A stretch of 56,430 nucleotides of DNA from Bacteroidales bacterium (GCA_003818205.1 RPRQ01000028.1:1-56430); one strand, 5' to 3'; positions 17,077 through 26,008 are shown, counted from the first letter of the stretch. Numbers and translations are program-made. Notes: a model not told the origin generated them from the letters alone.

Positions 17077-19041
17077 ATGCAAAAAATTTCAGCAGTAATT
17101 ATTACCTATAACGAAGAAAAGTACATTGAACAATGTATAAAATCTGTGGAGGAGGTTGCAGATGAAATTGTAGTTGTTGACTCATTCTCAACCGATAGAA
17201 CCAAAGCGATTTGCCTTGCGCTAGGAGTAAAATTCATCGAACATCCTTTTAATGGCTTTCGAGATCAAAAGAATTATGCGCTTGATCAAGCCTCATTCGA
17301 TTATGTGCTTTCACTCGACGCCGATGAGGCTCTTTCGCCTAAGCTAGCCAAATCAATAATTGCAGAGAAAAATAACTTGGAATTCGATGGCTATCGGTTT
17401 AACCGATTAAACAATTTCAGCGGAAGATGGATGCGCTTTACGAGTATGTACCCTGAGTGTAAGGTTCGTCTTTTCAATAAAAACAAAGCGAGATGGAGCG
17501 GACACAACATTCACGAAATAGTTGTGCTAATTAACCCCAAAAGCAGTAAACGATTGAAAGGAGATCTTCTCCATTGGCTATACGACAGCTACGAGGAGAG
17601 CATCGACAAGGTGAATAAATACACTACTTTGTCGGCGAATGAATACTTCAAGCAGGGCATAAAGTTTAATTTCATTAAACTCATTTTTAATCCAACTTGG
17701 CATTTCATTAACTCCTTCATTTTCAGAGGAGGTTTTCTTCAGGGATATGATGGCTATCTGGTTAGCACCATTCAGGCAACTACATGTTTTTTAAAATACA
17801 CTAAACTTCGAAAACTATATCAAATCCATAAGCAGAGAATAAGGGCTATTCCATACCAAGAAAACGACACGCATTCAATCAAGCAAATTTATTCGGATAT
17901 TACAGCAAGTTCCAAAAAAATTGGATTTGATGCGAAAAGAGCTTTATACAACTTTAGCGGATTAGGAAATTATAGCCGTAACCTTTTACATAACCTCCTA
18001 CAATATTATCCCAAAAACTCATACTTTCTTTTTACACCAAAGACAAAAAATAGATATATACTTTACAATGATTCTCAATATAAGTTTGTGCTGCCTAAAT
18101 CTTCTATTTTAAGATTGCTGGGGTTTTTGTGGCGGAGTATGTATATAGTTAAAGATATCAAACGTAACAAGATTGATATATTCCATGGGTTAAGTCAAGA
18201 ATTACCTATAGGAATTGAAAAAACTGATGCAAAATCAATTGTTACCGTGCATGATTTGATATTCATCCGCTTTCCTGAGTTTTACGGCTGGTTCGATGCA
18301 AGAATATATCGTCTAAAACTTGTTCATGCTTGCCGAGTTGCCGATCATATCGTTGCTATTAGCACTCAAACAAAAAACGATTTAGTCAACCTGCTGAATA
18401 TTTCTCCTAGTAAAATATCAGTTATTTATCAGGGATGCAATCCATTGTACTGGAAGCCTTGCAGTCAAGAATACTATCAACAGGTTAAAACCAATCACGG
18501 TTTGCCCGAAAGATACCTTTTATATGTAGGCACTATCGAGGAGCGTAAGAATTTACTTGGTATAGTTAAAGCTATTCATAAAGTTAACATCCATTTGCCG
18601 CTGGTTGTTGTAGGTCGAAAGAATGAAGACTACTTCAAGGAAGTGCATGATTACATATCAGAAAACAATATAAGTAATATTATTTTTACCAATAACATTT
18701 CTAACGCTGAACTACCTGCAATTTACCAGAATGCCGAATGCTTTATTTACCCTTCATTCTTCGAGGGGTTTGGAATCCCTATTCTTGAAGCACTGGTTTC
18801 TGGAATACCTGTTATTACAAGTAAATTTGGTTGTTTTAATGAAGCTGCAGGGCCAGGTAGCTTGTATGTAAATCCACACAATCATCAGGAAATTGGCGAA
18901 GCCGTACTCAAAGTGATAAATAACAGTGAATTACGAAGCAAAATGATTTCCACTGGTTTAGAATATGCAAATAACTTTAAGGATGAAGTTATTGCAAGCA
19001 ACTACATGAGACTATACGATACACTTTTGAAGCTAAACTAA
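17077..19041 (+). CDS. Bifunctional GT2-GT4 glycosyltransferase fusion
   Basis: 654 residues with two glycosyltransferase halves. Residues 1 to ~255 form a GT2 enzyme close to the WaaE/KdtX-type LPS core transferases: SAVIITYNEEKYIEQCI, VVDSFSTDRT and the DxD-like LSLDADEAL. After a linker near 270-285, residues ~287-654 form a GT4 enzyme: GFDAKRALYNFSGLGNYSRN, LYVGTIEERKNLLG and the nucleotide-sugar motif FFEGFGIPILEALVSGIP. No stop or frameshift separates the halves. Two further glycosyltransferase genes follow, so the cluster probably adds sugars to LPS core or another surface glycan. The sugars used cannot be told from sequence. Confidence 0.9.
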   Translation: MQKISAVIITYNEEKYIEQCIKSVEEVADEIVVVDSFSTDRTKAICLALGVKFIEHPFNGFRDQKNYALDQASFDYVLSLDADEALSPKLAKSIIAEKNNLEFDGYRFNRLNNFSGRWMRFTSMYPECKVRLFNKNKARWSGHNIHEIVVLINPKSSKRLKGDLLHWLYDSYEESIDKVNKYTTLSANEYFKQGIKFNFIKLIFNPTWHFINSFIFRGGFLQGYDGYLVSTIQATTCFLKYTKLRKLYQIHKQRIRAIPYQENDTHSIKQIYSDITASSKKIGFDAKRALYNFSGLGNYSRNLLHNLLQYYPKNSYFLFTPKTKNRYILYNDSQYKFVLPKSSILRLLGFLWRSMYIVKDIKRNKIDIFHGLSQELPIGIEKTDAKSIVTVHDLIFIRFPEFYGWFDARIYRLKLVHACRVADHIVAISTQTKNDLVNLLNISPSKISVIYQGCNPLYWKPCSQEYYQQVKTNHGLPERYLLYVGTIEERKNLLGIVKAIHKVNIHLPLVVVGRKNEDYFKEVHDYISENNISNIIFTNNISNAELPAIYQNAECFIYPSFFEGFGIPILEALVSGIPVITSKFGCFNEAAGPGSLYVNPHNHQEIGEAVLKVINNSELRSKMISTGLEYANNFKDEVIASNYMRLYDTLLKLN

Positions 19042-19055
19042 GAAAAACAGAGACC

Positions 19056-19925
19056 ATGAAAGTATGCGGCTTTACCATAGTTCGGAACGCAATTAAATAT
19101 GACTATCCGGTTGTAGAATCGATAAAATCGGTTCTCCCTCTATGCGATCTGTTCGTTGTTGCCGTTGGAAACTCCGATGATGGAACGCTTGAGCTAATCA
19201 AGGGTATCGATCCTGTAAAAATAAAGATTATTGAAACCGTTTGGGATGATTCACTCCGCAAGGGGGGGCAGGTGCTTGCTGTTGAAACCAATAAAGCATT
19301 CGATGCGATTCCCACTGATTTCGATTGGTGTTTCTATATACAGGCAGATGAGGTTATCCACGAGAATAGCTATCAAACCATACGAAACGAAATGGAGAAA
19401 TGGCTGAACTTCTCTGAAGTAGAGGGTCTGCTTTTTAAATACCACCATTTCTGGGGAACATTCAACTACATCGGGGTGAATAGACAGTGGTACAGGCAGG
19501 AAATTCGAATTGTCAGAAACAATAAACTAATCCGTTCGTATCGGGATGCTCAAGGTTTTCGTAAAAACAATCAAAAGTTAAAAGTAAAGCTTATAGATGC
19601 TTACATATTCCACTTTGGCTGGGTAAGACCTCCTGCCATTATGAAGGAGAAGATGAAAGGTTTTTCCGCTTTATATCTAAACAATGAAGATCTGCAAAAA
19701 AAGATTGATCAGATAAACGCATTTAATTACGATGAAGTTGATGCTGTAAAACGATTCGTGGGCACTTACCCTGCAATTATGAAAACTCGTATTGATGGAA
19801 TGGTGTGGGATGTGAACATTGATGAGAAACGGATAAAGATGAGTTTCAAAGACAAGCTGTTACTAGCCATTGAAAAGGTTTTTGGGTATCGGCTGTTTGA
19901 GTACAAGAATTTCATAAAAATCTAG
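19056..19925 (+). CDS. GT2-like glycosyltransferase
   Basis: 289 residues. It opens MKVCGFTIVRNAIKYDYPVV, has a GNSDDGTLELI nucleotide-binding segment and WCFYIQADEVIHE, an acidic motif at the place of the GT-A DxD. The length and opening fit the group of short GT2-type transferases in LPS clusters. It starts 14 bp after the fusion gene and is likely co-transcribed. Its stop codon TAG (19923-19925) is the same bases as the CTAG end of a dispersed palindromic element (19922-20035). Donor and acceptor sugars are unknown. Confidence 0.8.
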   Translation: MKVCGFTIVRNAIKYDYPVVESIKSVLPLCDLFVVAVGNSDDGTLELIKGIDPVKIKIIETVWDDSLRKGGQVLAVETNKAFDAIPTDFDWCFYIQADEVIHENSYQTIRNEMEKWLNFSEVEGLLFKYHHFWGTFNYIGVNRQWYRQEIRIVRNNKLIRSYRDAQGFRKNNQKLKVKLIDAYIFHFGWVRPPAIMKEKMKGFSALYLNNEDLQKKIDQINAFNYDEVDAVKRFVGTYPAIMKTRIDGMVWDVNIDEKRIKMSFKDKLLLAIEKVFGYRLFEYKNFIKI

Positions 19926-20035
19926 TGTAATGTTAAGTATGTATTATTACATTTTTATTTTAACCGATGGGTTAACCCATCGGTTGTAGTTCTGTATGCT
20001 ATAACGACGTCATAGTATGATTAACATAACACTAG
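19922..20035. mobile_element. CTAG-ended palindromic element, copy A
   Basis: 114 bp from CTAG at 19922 to CTAG at 20032-20035. The ends are inverted: CTAGTGTAATGTTAAGTATG on the left against the complement of CATAGTATG...ATTAACATAACACTAG on the right. The centre is a perfect 24-bp palindrome (19962-19985), arm AACCGATGGG. It encodes nothing. Related copies are at 28947-29051, 41143-41248 and 54266-54374. Best read as a MITE or REP-like non-autonomous element. Confidence 0.8.
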
Positions 20036-20104
20036 TTTAAGAGCATCAGAATAAATTATCTTATGGCATCGGCAATTCGTAACCTTTAATGAATGATAGC
20101 TATT

Positions 20105-20128
20105 GAATAATGCCGTTTAAGTAAACGT
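20105..20128. repeat. Possible remnant of the CGTTTACTTAAG-ended element
   Basis: The bases AATGCCGTTTAAGTAAACG join two words that form the opposite ends of the 177-bp element at 55122-55298 (AATGCCGTTTA and AGTAAACG). It may be a deletion derivative. The match is short and could be chance. Confidence 0.25.
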
Positions 20129-20198
20129 AAGAGAAAAAAATGTGTTGCAAATGATTCAATAAATGAATCTGTTAGAGTATTCCAAAGGATAATGAACA

Positions 20199-21011
20199 AT
20201 GAGAAAGAGCGAAGTGAATATATCGTTAATAATTACCACCTACAATCGAAAAGACGCATTGGAATTAGTGCTTCTGAGCGTAAAGATGCAATCATTAATG
20301 CCCTTTGAGGTTATTGTAGCCGATGATGGCTCCACCAGTGAAACTGCTGAACTTATCAAGCATTATCAAACCCAATTCCCAGTGAAGTTGCTTCACTGCT
20401 GGCAAGAGGATAAAGGTTTTCGAGTTTCGCATATTCGCAACAAGGCCTTTGCTGTGGCATCGGGTGAATATATAATAATGGTTGATGGGGATGTAATACT
20501 TCACCGTAATTTTATCCGCTCTCACCTAGAGCATCTTGCTTCCAATCATTTCATTCAGGGCTCCCGGGTTTTGCTTTCGCCGGAAGCAACCCAAAAGGCT
20601 ATCGAGTCAAAGCAAATTCATTTCACCCCCTTCTCCAAAGGGATCAAGAATAGGATTAATGCAATTTCGAATAGACTTTTCTCTCAGCTAATTCAAGTGT
20701 TTTACAAGGGAGAAAAAACCCATAAAGGGGTTAGAAGTTGTAACCTATCGTGCTGGAAATCTGATTTAATCAAAGTTAACGGGTTTAGCGAAGAGTTTAT
20801 TGGATGGGGCAGAGAGGATAGCGAGTTTGTTGTTCGTTTGCTCAATAGTGGTATTAGTAGAACCAATCTGAAATTCGGTGGTGTTGTCTATCACCTTTGG
20901 CATAAGGAGAATAAAACCGATGATTTGTTGAAAAAAAATGATATTCTACTTGAGAGAGCCATTGCCGAAGGTAGAAAGGTATGTGAAATTGGGCTTAATC
21001 AGTATATTTAA
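20199..21011 (+). CDS. GT2 glycosyltransferase with galactosyltransferase-type C terminus
   Basis: 270 residues. A clear GT-A fold: SLIITTYNRKDALELVL, the VIVADDGSTSET segment, and the metal-binding IIMVDGDVIL near residue 95. The second half (GVRSCNLSCWKSDLIKVNGF, then GWGREDSEFVVRLLNSG) is the Glyco_transf_7C region seen in chondroitin-synthase-like and LPS transferases. ATG at 20199. It lies 163 bp beyond the palindromic element, so it may have its own promoter. With the two upstream transferases it likely builds a surface glycan. Confidence 0.9.
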   Translation: MRKSEVNISLIITTYNRKDALELVLLSVKMQSLMPFEVIVADDGSTSETAELIKHYQTQFPVKLLHCWQEDKGFRVSHIRNKAFAVASGEYIIMVDGDVILHRNFIRSHLEHLASNHFIQGSRVLLSPEATQKAIESKQIHFTPFSKGIKNRINAISNRLFSQLIQVFYKGEKTHKGVRSCNLSCWKSDLIKVNGFSEEFIGWGREDSEFVVRLLNSGISRTNLKFGGVVYHLWHKENKTDDLLKKNDILLERAIAEGRKVCEIGLNQYI

Positions 21012-21081
21012 CTAAGTTTATCAATTCACTAATATCACAAAAATCAGAACAAAGCCCAGTAATCAACCTGCTTTAGTGCCC

Positions 21082-21645
21082 ATGAAAGATGCATTAAATA
21101 GCGCAGTAAACATCCTCCGTTCAGGAGGCATTATCCTTTACCCCACCGATACCATTTGGGGCATTGGCTGTGATGCGACAAACCCTGAAGCGGTGGACAG
21201 GATATACAAAATAAAGCAACGTGAGGATTCTAAAAGCATGCTCGTGCTAATCGATAAGGTTGGTAGAATCCCTTCTTACGTTTCAGAGATGCCTGATCTT
21301 GCATGGGATTTAGTTGAACTAGCCGACAAGCCGCTCACAATCATCTACCCAAACGCAAAAGGTTTAGCAAAAAACCTTATTGCGCCCGATGGTTCGGTTG
21401 GGATTCGTGTTGCAAACCATGATTTCTGTAGCAAGTTAATTGGACGCTTCGGAAAGCCTATCGTTTCTACTTCTGCAAACATATCAGGTAAACCATACCC
21501 TAAATCGTTCTGCGATATCGAAGAGGAGATAAAAGACAAAGTAGATTTTATAGTTCCAGAGGAGTTTGATCACCCTATATCTGACAAGCCCTCTGGCATT
21601 ATTATGCTAGGCGTAAATGGCGAGATAAAGGTAATTCGAGAATGA
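21082..21645 (+). CDS. L-threonylcarbamoyladenylate synthase (Sua5/YrdC/TsaC family)
   Basis: 187 residues, the short form without the Sua5 extension. It makes threonylcarbamoyl-AMP from threonine, bicarbonate and ATP, the first step of tRNA t6A37 modification. Signature segments are YPTDTIWGIGCDATN, KIKQREDSKSMLVLI and the SxN motif in VSTSANISGKPYP. The frame can be opened by a GTG at 21076, but the ATG at 21082 (MKDALNSAVNILRSGG) gives the usual N terminus and is preferred. A perfect 15-bp hairpin overlapping the stop codon follows. Confidence 0.93.
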   Translation: MKDALNSAVNILRSGGIILYPTDTIWGIGCDATNPEAVDRIYKIKQREDSKSMLVLIDKVGRIPSYVSEMPDLAWDLVELADKPLTIIYPNAKGLAKNLIAPDGSVGIRVANHDFCSKLIGRFGKPIVSTSANISGKPYPKSFCDIEEEIKDKVDFIVPEEFDHPISDKPSGIIMLGVNGEIKVIRE

Positions 21646-21680
21646 AAAGAGAGGTCAATTATTGGCCTCTCTTTTCATTC
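21640..21680 (+). terminator. Perfect 15-bp stem terminator after the threonylcarbamoyl-AMP synthase gene
   Basis: GAATGAAAAGAGAGG (21640-21654) is exactly complementary to CCTCTCTTTTCATTC (21666-21680), with an 11-base loop. The left arm contains the stop codon TGA. Because of its symmetry with A- and T-rich stretches on both arms it could also stop transcription of the DUF2807 gene, which ends at 21695 on the other strand. Confidence 0.85.
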
Positions 21681-21694
21681 GAATCCTTGAAGTA

Positions 21695-22408
21695 TTATAA
21701 ATGATGAATCCCCCCTGAGCCTGAAGTTTTGGCATCGATAATTGGACGTCCCTTGTAATAGACATCACCGCTCCCTGAAACTTTTGCATCGAGTTCGTCA
21801 ACAGCCCAAACCTTTACATCCCCCGAGCCGCTTACATGAATATTGACCTTCTTACACTGTAATCCTTGATTATCGATATCGCCTGAACCGCTAATGGAAT
21901 AGCTTGCGCTTTCTGCTACATCGGTTCCAGACATTTCGATGTCGCCTGATCCAGAAATCGCCATATCCAAATTCTTAACCGATAGGTTGTCAATTTTTAC
22001 ATTCCCGCTACCGCTAATCTTGACCTTCAAATCATCAGTTTTGATTGCTGTTTGCGCAAAAATATCCCCCGAACCCGAGATGGTTAATCCATTTACCTGT
22101 GGCATCGAGATGTGAATTTTCATCTTCTTGTTATTGAATTCGAAATTGAAGTGGTCTTTATTCTTAATCTTTAGAACATTACCATCAACAACTGTTTCAA
22201 TTTTCTCAAGATAATCTGCATCACCCTCCATTTCAACCTTGTAGCTAGCCGCCTGGCTTAAATAGATATCAGCCGATACCGATAGGCTAACAACGGTAAA
22301 GCCAGATACATCCCTGACCTCGCGTTTTTGTGCACTGGTACAGTTAATTAGTAAGAATGATAGCATTAATGTTGCGCTTGCTTTTAATAGAAATGATAAC
22401 TTTTTCAT
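21695..22408 (-). CDS. DUF2807 head-GIN adhesin-like lipoprotein
   Basis: 237 residues. A signal segment (LLKASATLMLSFLLINC) ends in a lipobox-like INC, suggesting a lipid anchor. The DUF2807 domain is a right-handed beta-helix with a repeated SGSGD-type turn: TISGSGDIFA, VKISGSGNVK, MAISGSGDIE, YSISGSGDID, IHVSGSGDVK, AKVSGSGDVY and the final TSGSGGIHH. These proteins are very common in Bacteroidota, exported and of unknown function. ATG at 22406-22408. It ends 15 bp from the hairpin shared with the convergent gene; the upstream 378-bp gap to the thioesterase holds no gene. Confidence 0.9.
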   Translation of the reverse strand: MKKLSFLLKASATLMLSFLLINCTSAQKREVRDVSGFTVVSLSVSADIYLSQAASYKVEMEGDADYLEKIETVVDGNVLKIKNKDHFNFEFNNKKMKIHISMPQVNGLTISGSGDIFAQTAIKTDDLKVKISGSGNVKIDNLSVKNLDMAISGSGDIEMSGTDVAESASYSISGSGDIDNQGLQCKKVNIHVSGSGDVKVWAVDELDAKVSGSGDVYYKGRPIIDAKTSGSGGIHHL

Positions 22409-22786
22409 AGTATATGTTTTTAAAGTGAGATAATTTTATTCAAATCCCTTATTGAATTGTTTTATTATTGACGAAAGGATAATTCAAATCGCTGCATGCT
22501 TATATTTTATTTTCACTGCAGTCCGATCAACGCTATCTTTTCTATCGTTCTTGTTTCGTACCTAGGGCCTTAGGATATTATCGGAATTAACGGCTACCTA
22601 TATGTTGGGTCTATAGCATCTTTTTATCCTTGTAAAATAAAGCGGGCAAAGGGCTTGAGGGTAAACCCTTCAAAATAACTCTCATATAATGCTTATATCA
22701 GAGGGTGTACATCAGTATCATTCTGTAAAGACAGGTGCAAGCTTTATAGATTAAAGTTCTATCTTTGAGTATTAAAATTCAACCAT
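22409..22786. other. 378-bp divergent gap without a gene
   Basis: Regulatory spacer between the DUF2807 gene (minus) and the thioesterase gene (plus). It contains the -7 box at 22760 and a small hairpin in GGGCTTGAGGGTAAACCCTT near 22650-22675. Nothing else stands out. Confidence 0.6.
22760..22767 (+). promoter_or_regulatory. -7 promoter box (TATCTTTG) for the thioesterase gene
   Basis: A full TAnnTTTG match ending 19 bp before the ATG at 22787. No clear -33 element. Confidence 0.5.
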
Positions 22787-23236
22787 ATGGAATCAAAAGG
22801 GCATATTGCACAATCATACTTTCACAGCACACCCATACAAATTCGTTTCAACGATATCGATCAGCTGGGTCATGCTACGAACTCAGTCTATCAACAGTAC
22901 TTCGATTTAGGTAAAATGGCATATTTCGATCATGTTTTAGAGGAGAAAATGGACTGGGAAGAAGGAGGGCTGGTGCTTGCAAGTATAAACATCGAATATA
23001 TAAATTCAATTAAACTATACGACAAAGTAATAGTTAGGTCAAAGATTTTTCATATTGGCAATAAAAGCCTTAAGATGTGTCAGGATTTATTCGATGAAAC
23101 AACCCAGCAGGTTGCGGCAACGAGTAAATCGACCATGGTTGCCTATAGCAATAAAAAACGAGCTACAATAAAGGTTCCAGAGCGTTGGAGGGTAAAGATT
23201 TTAGCGTTTGAGCACGATACGCTATTCGAGGTATAG
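22787..23236 (+). CDS. 4HBT-family acyl-CoA thioesterase
   Basis: 149 residues with the hot-dog fold signature of YbgC/4-hydroxybenzoyl-CoA thioesterases: IQIRFNDIDQLGHATNSVYQ (the catalytic Asp lies in NDID), then KMAYFDHVLEE and LASINIEYINSI. It hydrolyses an acyl-CoA or acyl-ACP thioester; the acyl group is unknown. The start ATG at 22787 has a -7 box 19 bp ahead. It converges on rimM, and the two genes overlap tail-to-tail by 15 bp (23222-23236). Confidence 0.88.
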   Translation: MESKGHIAQSYFHSTPIQIRFNDIDQLGHATNSVYQQYFDLGKMAYFDHVLEEKMDWEEGGLVLASINIEYINSIKLYDKVIVRSKIFHIGNKSLKMCQDLFDETTQQVAATSKSTMVAYSNKKRATIKVPERWRVKILAFEHDTLFEV

Positions 23237-23746
23237 GTCTATAAGACCATTGGGTATTACCAAGGTAATGGTTTTCTGGTCAGTATCCACTTCAACAATC
23301 AGCTCATCGGCAACGGGGATCATCACCTCTTTACCTGTTTGGTGTTCAACAGTAAAAACGGAGTTTGATTGGTATTGCTGAAAATCTACAATTGATCCTA
23401 TTAGCAGTTTTTGATCGCTAAACATGGTATAACCAATCAAATCGTTAAGAAGAAGATCATCCTTTTCTACTATTTCATCAGCAGGAAGCAAAAGTTTTCG
23501 ACCAACCAGCTCGTCAGCGATATTAACATCCTCTACATCATCAAGTTTTACAAGAGCTTTATCATCCCCCTTAGAGCGGATTGATACAATAAAAAAAGGA
23601 ACCGGAATTCCATCAAATTCGATGAATACCGATTCCAAATTTTGTTCTTCGAGGTAAAAGTCATCGTTCCAAACTACTTGGAACTCGCCGCTTACACCGT
23701 GAGTTCGTTGTATTGCTCCAATTTCAACAAACTGGTTCGAACCCAT
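23222..23746 (-). CDS. rimM: Ribosome maturation factor RimM
   Basis: 174 residues, normal for RimM. It binds ribosomal protein S19 and helps assemble the 3' domain of 16S rRNA. The N-terminal domain shows FVEIGAIQRTHGVSGEFQV and the PRC-barrel domain DLIGYTMFSDQKLLIG, ending in a hydrophobic VMIPVADELIVEVD segment. It follows rpsP by 11 bp, the usual rpsP-rimM pair, though trmD and rplS are not here. The last 15 bases overlap the convergent thioesterase gene. Confidence 0.95.
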   Translation of the reverse strand: MGSNQFVEIGAIQRTHGVSGEFQVVWNDDFYLEEQNLESVFIEFDGIPVPFFIVSIRSKGDDKALVKLDDVEDVNIADELVGRKLLLPADEIVEKDDLLLNDLIGYTMFSDQKLLIGSIVDFQQYQSNSVFTVEHQTGKEVMIPVADELIVEVDTDQKTITLVIPNGLIDLYLE

Positions 23747-23757
23747 GGATAACAGCT

Positions 23758-24294
23758 CTATGCCTCTGTGCTTTCGCCTTCAGGAGCAGTTTCCTCTGCA
23801 GCAGCTACTTTACTTTTCGCTTCTTTTGCAGCAGCATCGGCTCTCTTCTTAGCTAATTCTTGTGCACGAGCCTCTTTTACTTTATTCTCAGCTTCGATGC
23901 GTTGCTTTAGATCATCGCGCTTACCTTTAGCAAGAGAATCCATTTTAGCCTGAACTTTGGCATCTTTCGAAGCCATCCAGGTTTGGAATTTCGCTTCGGC
24001 TTGCTCTACGGTGAGGGCCCCTTTGGTAACACCCTCAAGTAGATGTTTCTTAATCATAACACCCTTGTACGATAGGATAGCCCTACATGTTTCGGTAGGT
24101 TGAGCGCCTTTTTGCAGCCAATCTAATGCTCTTTCGAAATTTAATTCGATAGTAGCAGGATTAGTAATAGGATTGTATGAACCAACCCTTTCGATGAATC
24201 TGCCATCCCGTGGCGCCCTGCTATCCGCCACCACAATGTGGTAGAAAGGAAGTTTCTTCCTTCCTTGGCGGCTTAGTCTGATTTTTACAGGCAT
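23758..24294 (-). CDS. rpsP: 30S ribosomal protein S16 with long C-terminal tail
   Basis: Residues 1-82 are bS16 ([40 protein letters not shown], and [12 protein letters not shown] just after). The remaining ~95 residues are Ala/Lys/Glu-rich, coiled-coil-like ([20 protein letters not shown]). The total, 178 residues, is about double the usual bacterial S16, but extended S16 is common in Bacteroidota. It leads the rpsP-rimM operon, with a promoter at 24339-24370. ATG at 24292-24294. Confidence 0.97.
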   Translation of the reverse strand: MPVKIRLSRQGRKKLPFYHIVVADSRAPRDGRFIERVGSYNPITNPATIELNFERALDWLQKGAQPTETCRAILSYKGVMIKKHLLEGVTKGALTVEQAEAKFQTWMASKDAKVQAKMDSLAKGKRDDLKQRIEAENKVKEARAQELAKKRADAAAKEAKSKVAAAEETAPEGESTEA

Positions 24295-24338
24295 ACTTTA
24301 CGCTTTTTTATTAATTTATCCTACAAAATTTTGAGCGG

Positions 24339-24370
24339 CAAAGGTAGCAGATTATTTGATAATTAGACAA
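24339..24370 (-). promoter_or_regulatory. Promoter of rpsP-rimM (-7 TACCTTTG, -33 TTG)
   Basis: Minus-strand TACCTTTG at 24339-24346 and TTG at 24368-24370, spaced 21 bp, about 45 bp upstream of the rpsP start. The pair fits the Bacteroidetes promoter layout better than most others in the window. Confidence 0.6.
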
Positions 24371-24467
24371 TAAAAGTGTAATATAATTCAGAGATTCTTT
24401 TCAATTGTTCAGCAAGCCATAGAAGACAAAAGGCAAATTTCAAAAAGTAAAAGACATTAAAAAAGTG

Positions 24468-25709
24468 CTATTTCTTCTTTTTCTTCTTCTTTTTGGGCAT
24501 TGCTAGCTGAGCATTACTCTCCTTGATTAGCGATTTCCAATCGTGCTCGCTAGCTTCGGAAATATCAACGGTCTCCTCGTATTCACGTTTATCAATCCCT
24601 ATTACTGCAATGGATTTAGCTAAGAAACTCTCGATTTCATCGAGAATAGGTTTTTCCTCGGTACTGCAAAACGAAACGGCTACTCCCCGCTGAACACCAC
24701 GACCGGTTCGGCCAACACGGTGAACATAGTTTTCGGCAACCTCTGGCAAGTCGTAATTAACAACATATTCAACATTTGGAATATCAATACCCCTTGAGCT
24801 GATGTCGGTGGCGATCAATATCTTGTTGATTCCTTCCTTAAAATGGGTCATTACCTGTGAGCGTTCGTCCTGAACTTTATCGCCATGGATAGTTTGACTT
24901 TTCAGGCCAACGCGCTCAAGCGCTTTGGCAACACGCTCAGCTCTCACCTTGGTGCGAACGAAAACGAGCATTTTGCTCTCGGGATGCTCATTGATAATCC
25001 GCTCCAAGAAGAAGCGTTTATCGTCCATCTCGACAAACGCAACAGAATGATCGATATTTTTCGATACAGGATCTTTGGGCGAAATCTGAATTCGAACGGC
25101 ATGACGAACCAAGCCGTAGGCTAGATCTTTGATATGCTCGTTGATAGTTGCTGAAAAAAACAAAGTCTGCCGACCCTTCGGGATTCGCCGAATCAGCTGC
25201 TGCATATCGGTAATGAATCCCAATTCAAGCATGTGGTCAGCCTCATCGAGAATCAGAATTTCAACGCTGTTAAATGATAGAAAACCTTGACTTGCTAAAT
25301 CGAACATACGACCGGGGGTAGCCACCAGAATATCCATTCCATTCTTTAGCCGTTTAATCTGCGGAGCCTGCTCTACTCCACCATGCAAACCGATAACGTT
25401 AATTCCCATCTCAACAATTAACTTTTCAAAAACCTCGGTTACCTGTATGGCCAACTCGTGGGTTGGAACCATTATAATGCAGCGAACCCCATAGTTCTCC
25501 ATTCTATCGCGCTTTGCGCTCATTAGTTGAATTACAGGAATAGCATACGCAGCGGTCTTTCCAGTTCCCGTTTGAGCGATTGCCAAGACATCTTCCCCAT
25601 TTAAGATGGGAGGAATTGATCGGTATTGAATATCAGTAGGTTTTCTAAAACCTAAATTTTCGAGATTGCGCTTTAATGTGGGAGCAAAATTATATCCTTC
25701 AAACTTCAT
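24468..25709 (-). CDS. DEAD-box RNA helicase with polylysine tail
   Basis: 413 residues with all DEAD-box motifs: the Q motif (FRKPTDIQYRSIPPI), motif I AQTGTGKTAA, Ia PTHELAIQ, motif II ILDEADHMLE, motif III FSATI, and YVHRVGRTGRG (motif VI). The protein ends in eight lysines (PKKKKKKKK), likely for RNA binding. It should unwind short RNA duplexes in ribosome assembly or mRNA decay; cold-shock use is typical of the family but not shown here. The VF530-like gene lies 8 bp upstream on the same strand, so both share one transcript. A second DEAD-box gene is divergent from the pair. Confidence 0.94.
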   Translation of the reverse strand: MKFEGYNFAPTLKRNLENLGFRKPTDIQYRSIPPILNGEDVLAIAQTGTGKTAAYAIPVIQLMSAKRDRMENYGVRCIIMVPTHELAIQVTEVFEKLIVEMGINVIGLHGGVEQAPQIKRLKNGMDILVATPGRMFDLASQGFLSFNSVEILILDEADHMLELGFITDMQQLIRRIPKGRQTLFFSATINEHIKDLAYGLVRHAVRIQISPKDPVSKNIDHSVAFVEMDDKRFFLERIINEHPESKMLVFVRTKVRAERVAKALERVGLKSQTIHGDKVQDERSQVMTHFKEGINKILIATDISSRGIDIPNVEYVVNYDLPEVAENYVHRVGRTGRGVQRGVAVSFCSTEEKPILDEIESFLAKSIAVIGIDKREYEETVDISEASEHDWKSLIKESNAQLAMPKKKKKKKK

Positions 25710-25717
25710 AGTCGATT

Positions 25718-25945
25718 TTATAAATTTCTTTTAATCATATAGATATATAAATCCTCAACCTTTTTACGAGCCCATGGTGTAGTTCTCAAAAACTTTAGAC
25801 TCGACTGTAAACTAGGATTTTTCCTAAAACAATTTATACCTAATGTTTCACCCAACTGATCCCATCCATAGAACTCAACTAGCGATTTAACAATAAATTC
25901 AAGAGTTTTTCCATGCAATGGATTGTTGATTTGCTCTGTGCTCAT
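25718..25945 (-). CDS. VF530-family (DUF2132) small protein
   Basis: 75 residues: [34 protein letters not shown], and [19 protein letters not shown], matching the VF530/DUF2132 family, whose structure suggests DNA binding. The frame is open further up to a TTG at 26011, but the promoter box at 26009-26016 covers that codon, and the ATG at 25943-25945 ([12 protein letters not shown]) gives the family's normal start. It is followed 8 bp later by the DEAD-box helicase gene. The function is not established. Confidence 0.85.
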   Translation of the reverse strand: MSTEQINNPLHGKTLEFIVKSLVEFYGWDQLGETLGINCFRKNPSLQSSLKFLRTTPWARKKVEDLYIYMIKRNL

Positions 25946-26008
25946 AGTTTTAATAAAATAGATTGGCAAATAGTTTAAACGGAGTATTTTTTGAGTAAAG
26001 ATTGGATG

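Noticed and set aside
22640-22680. GGGCTTGAGGGTAAACCC as riboswitch or small RNA
   Set aside because: Only a 7-bp hairpin is visible; nothing matches a riboswitch core I know.
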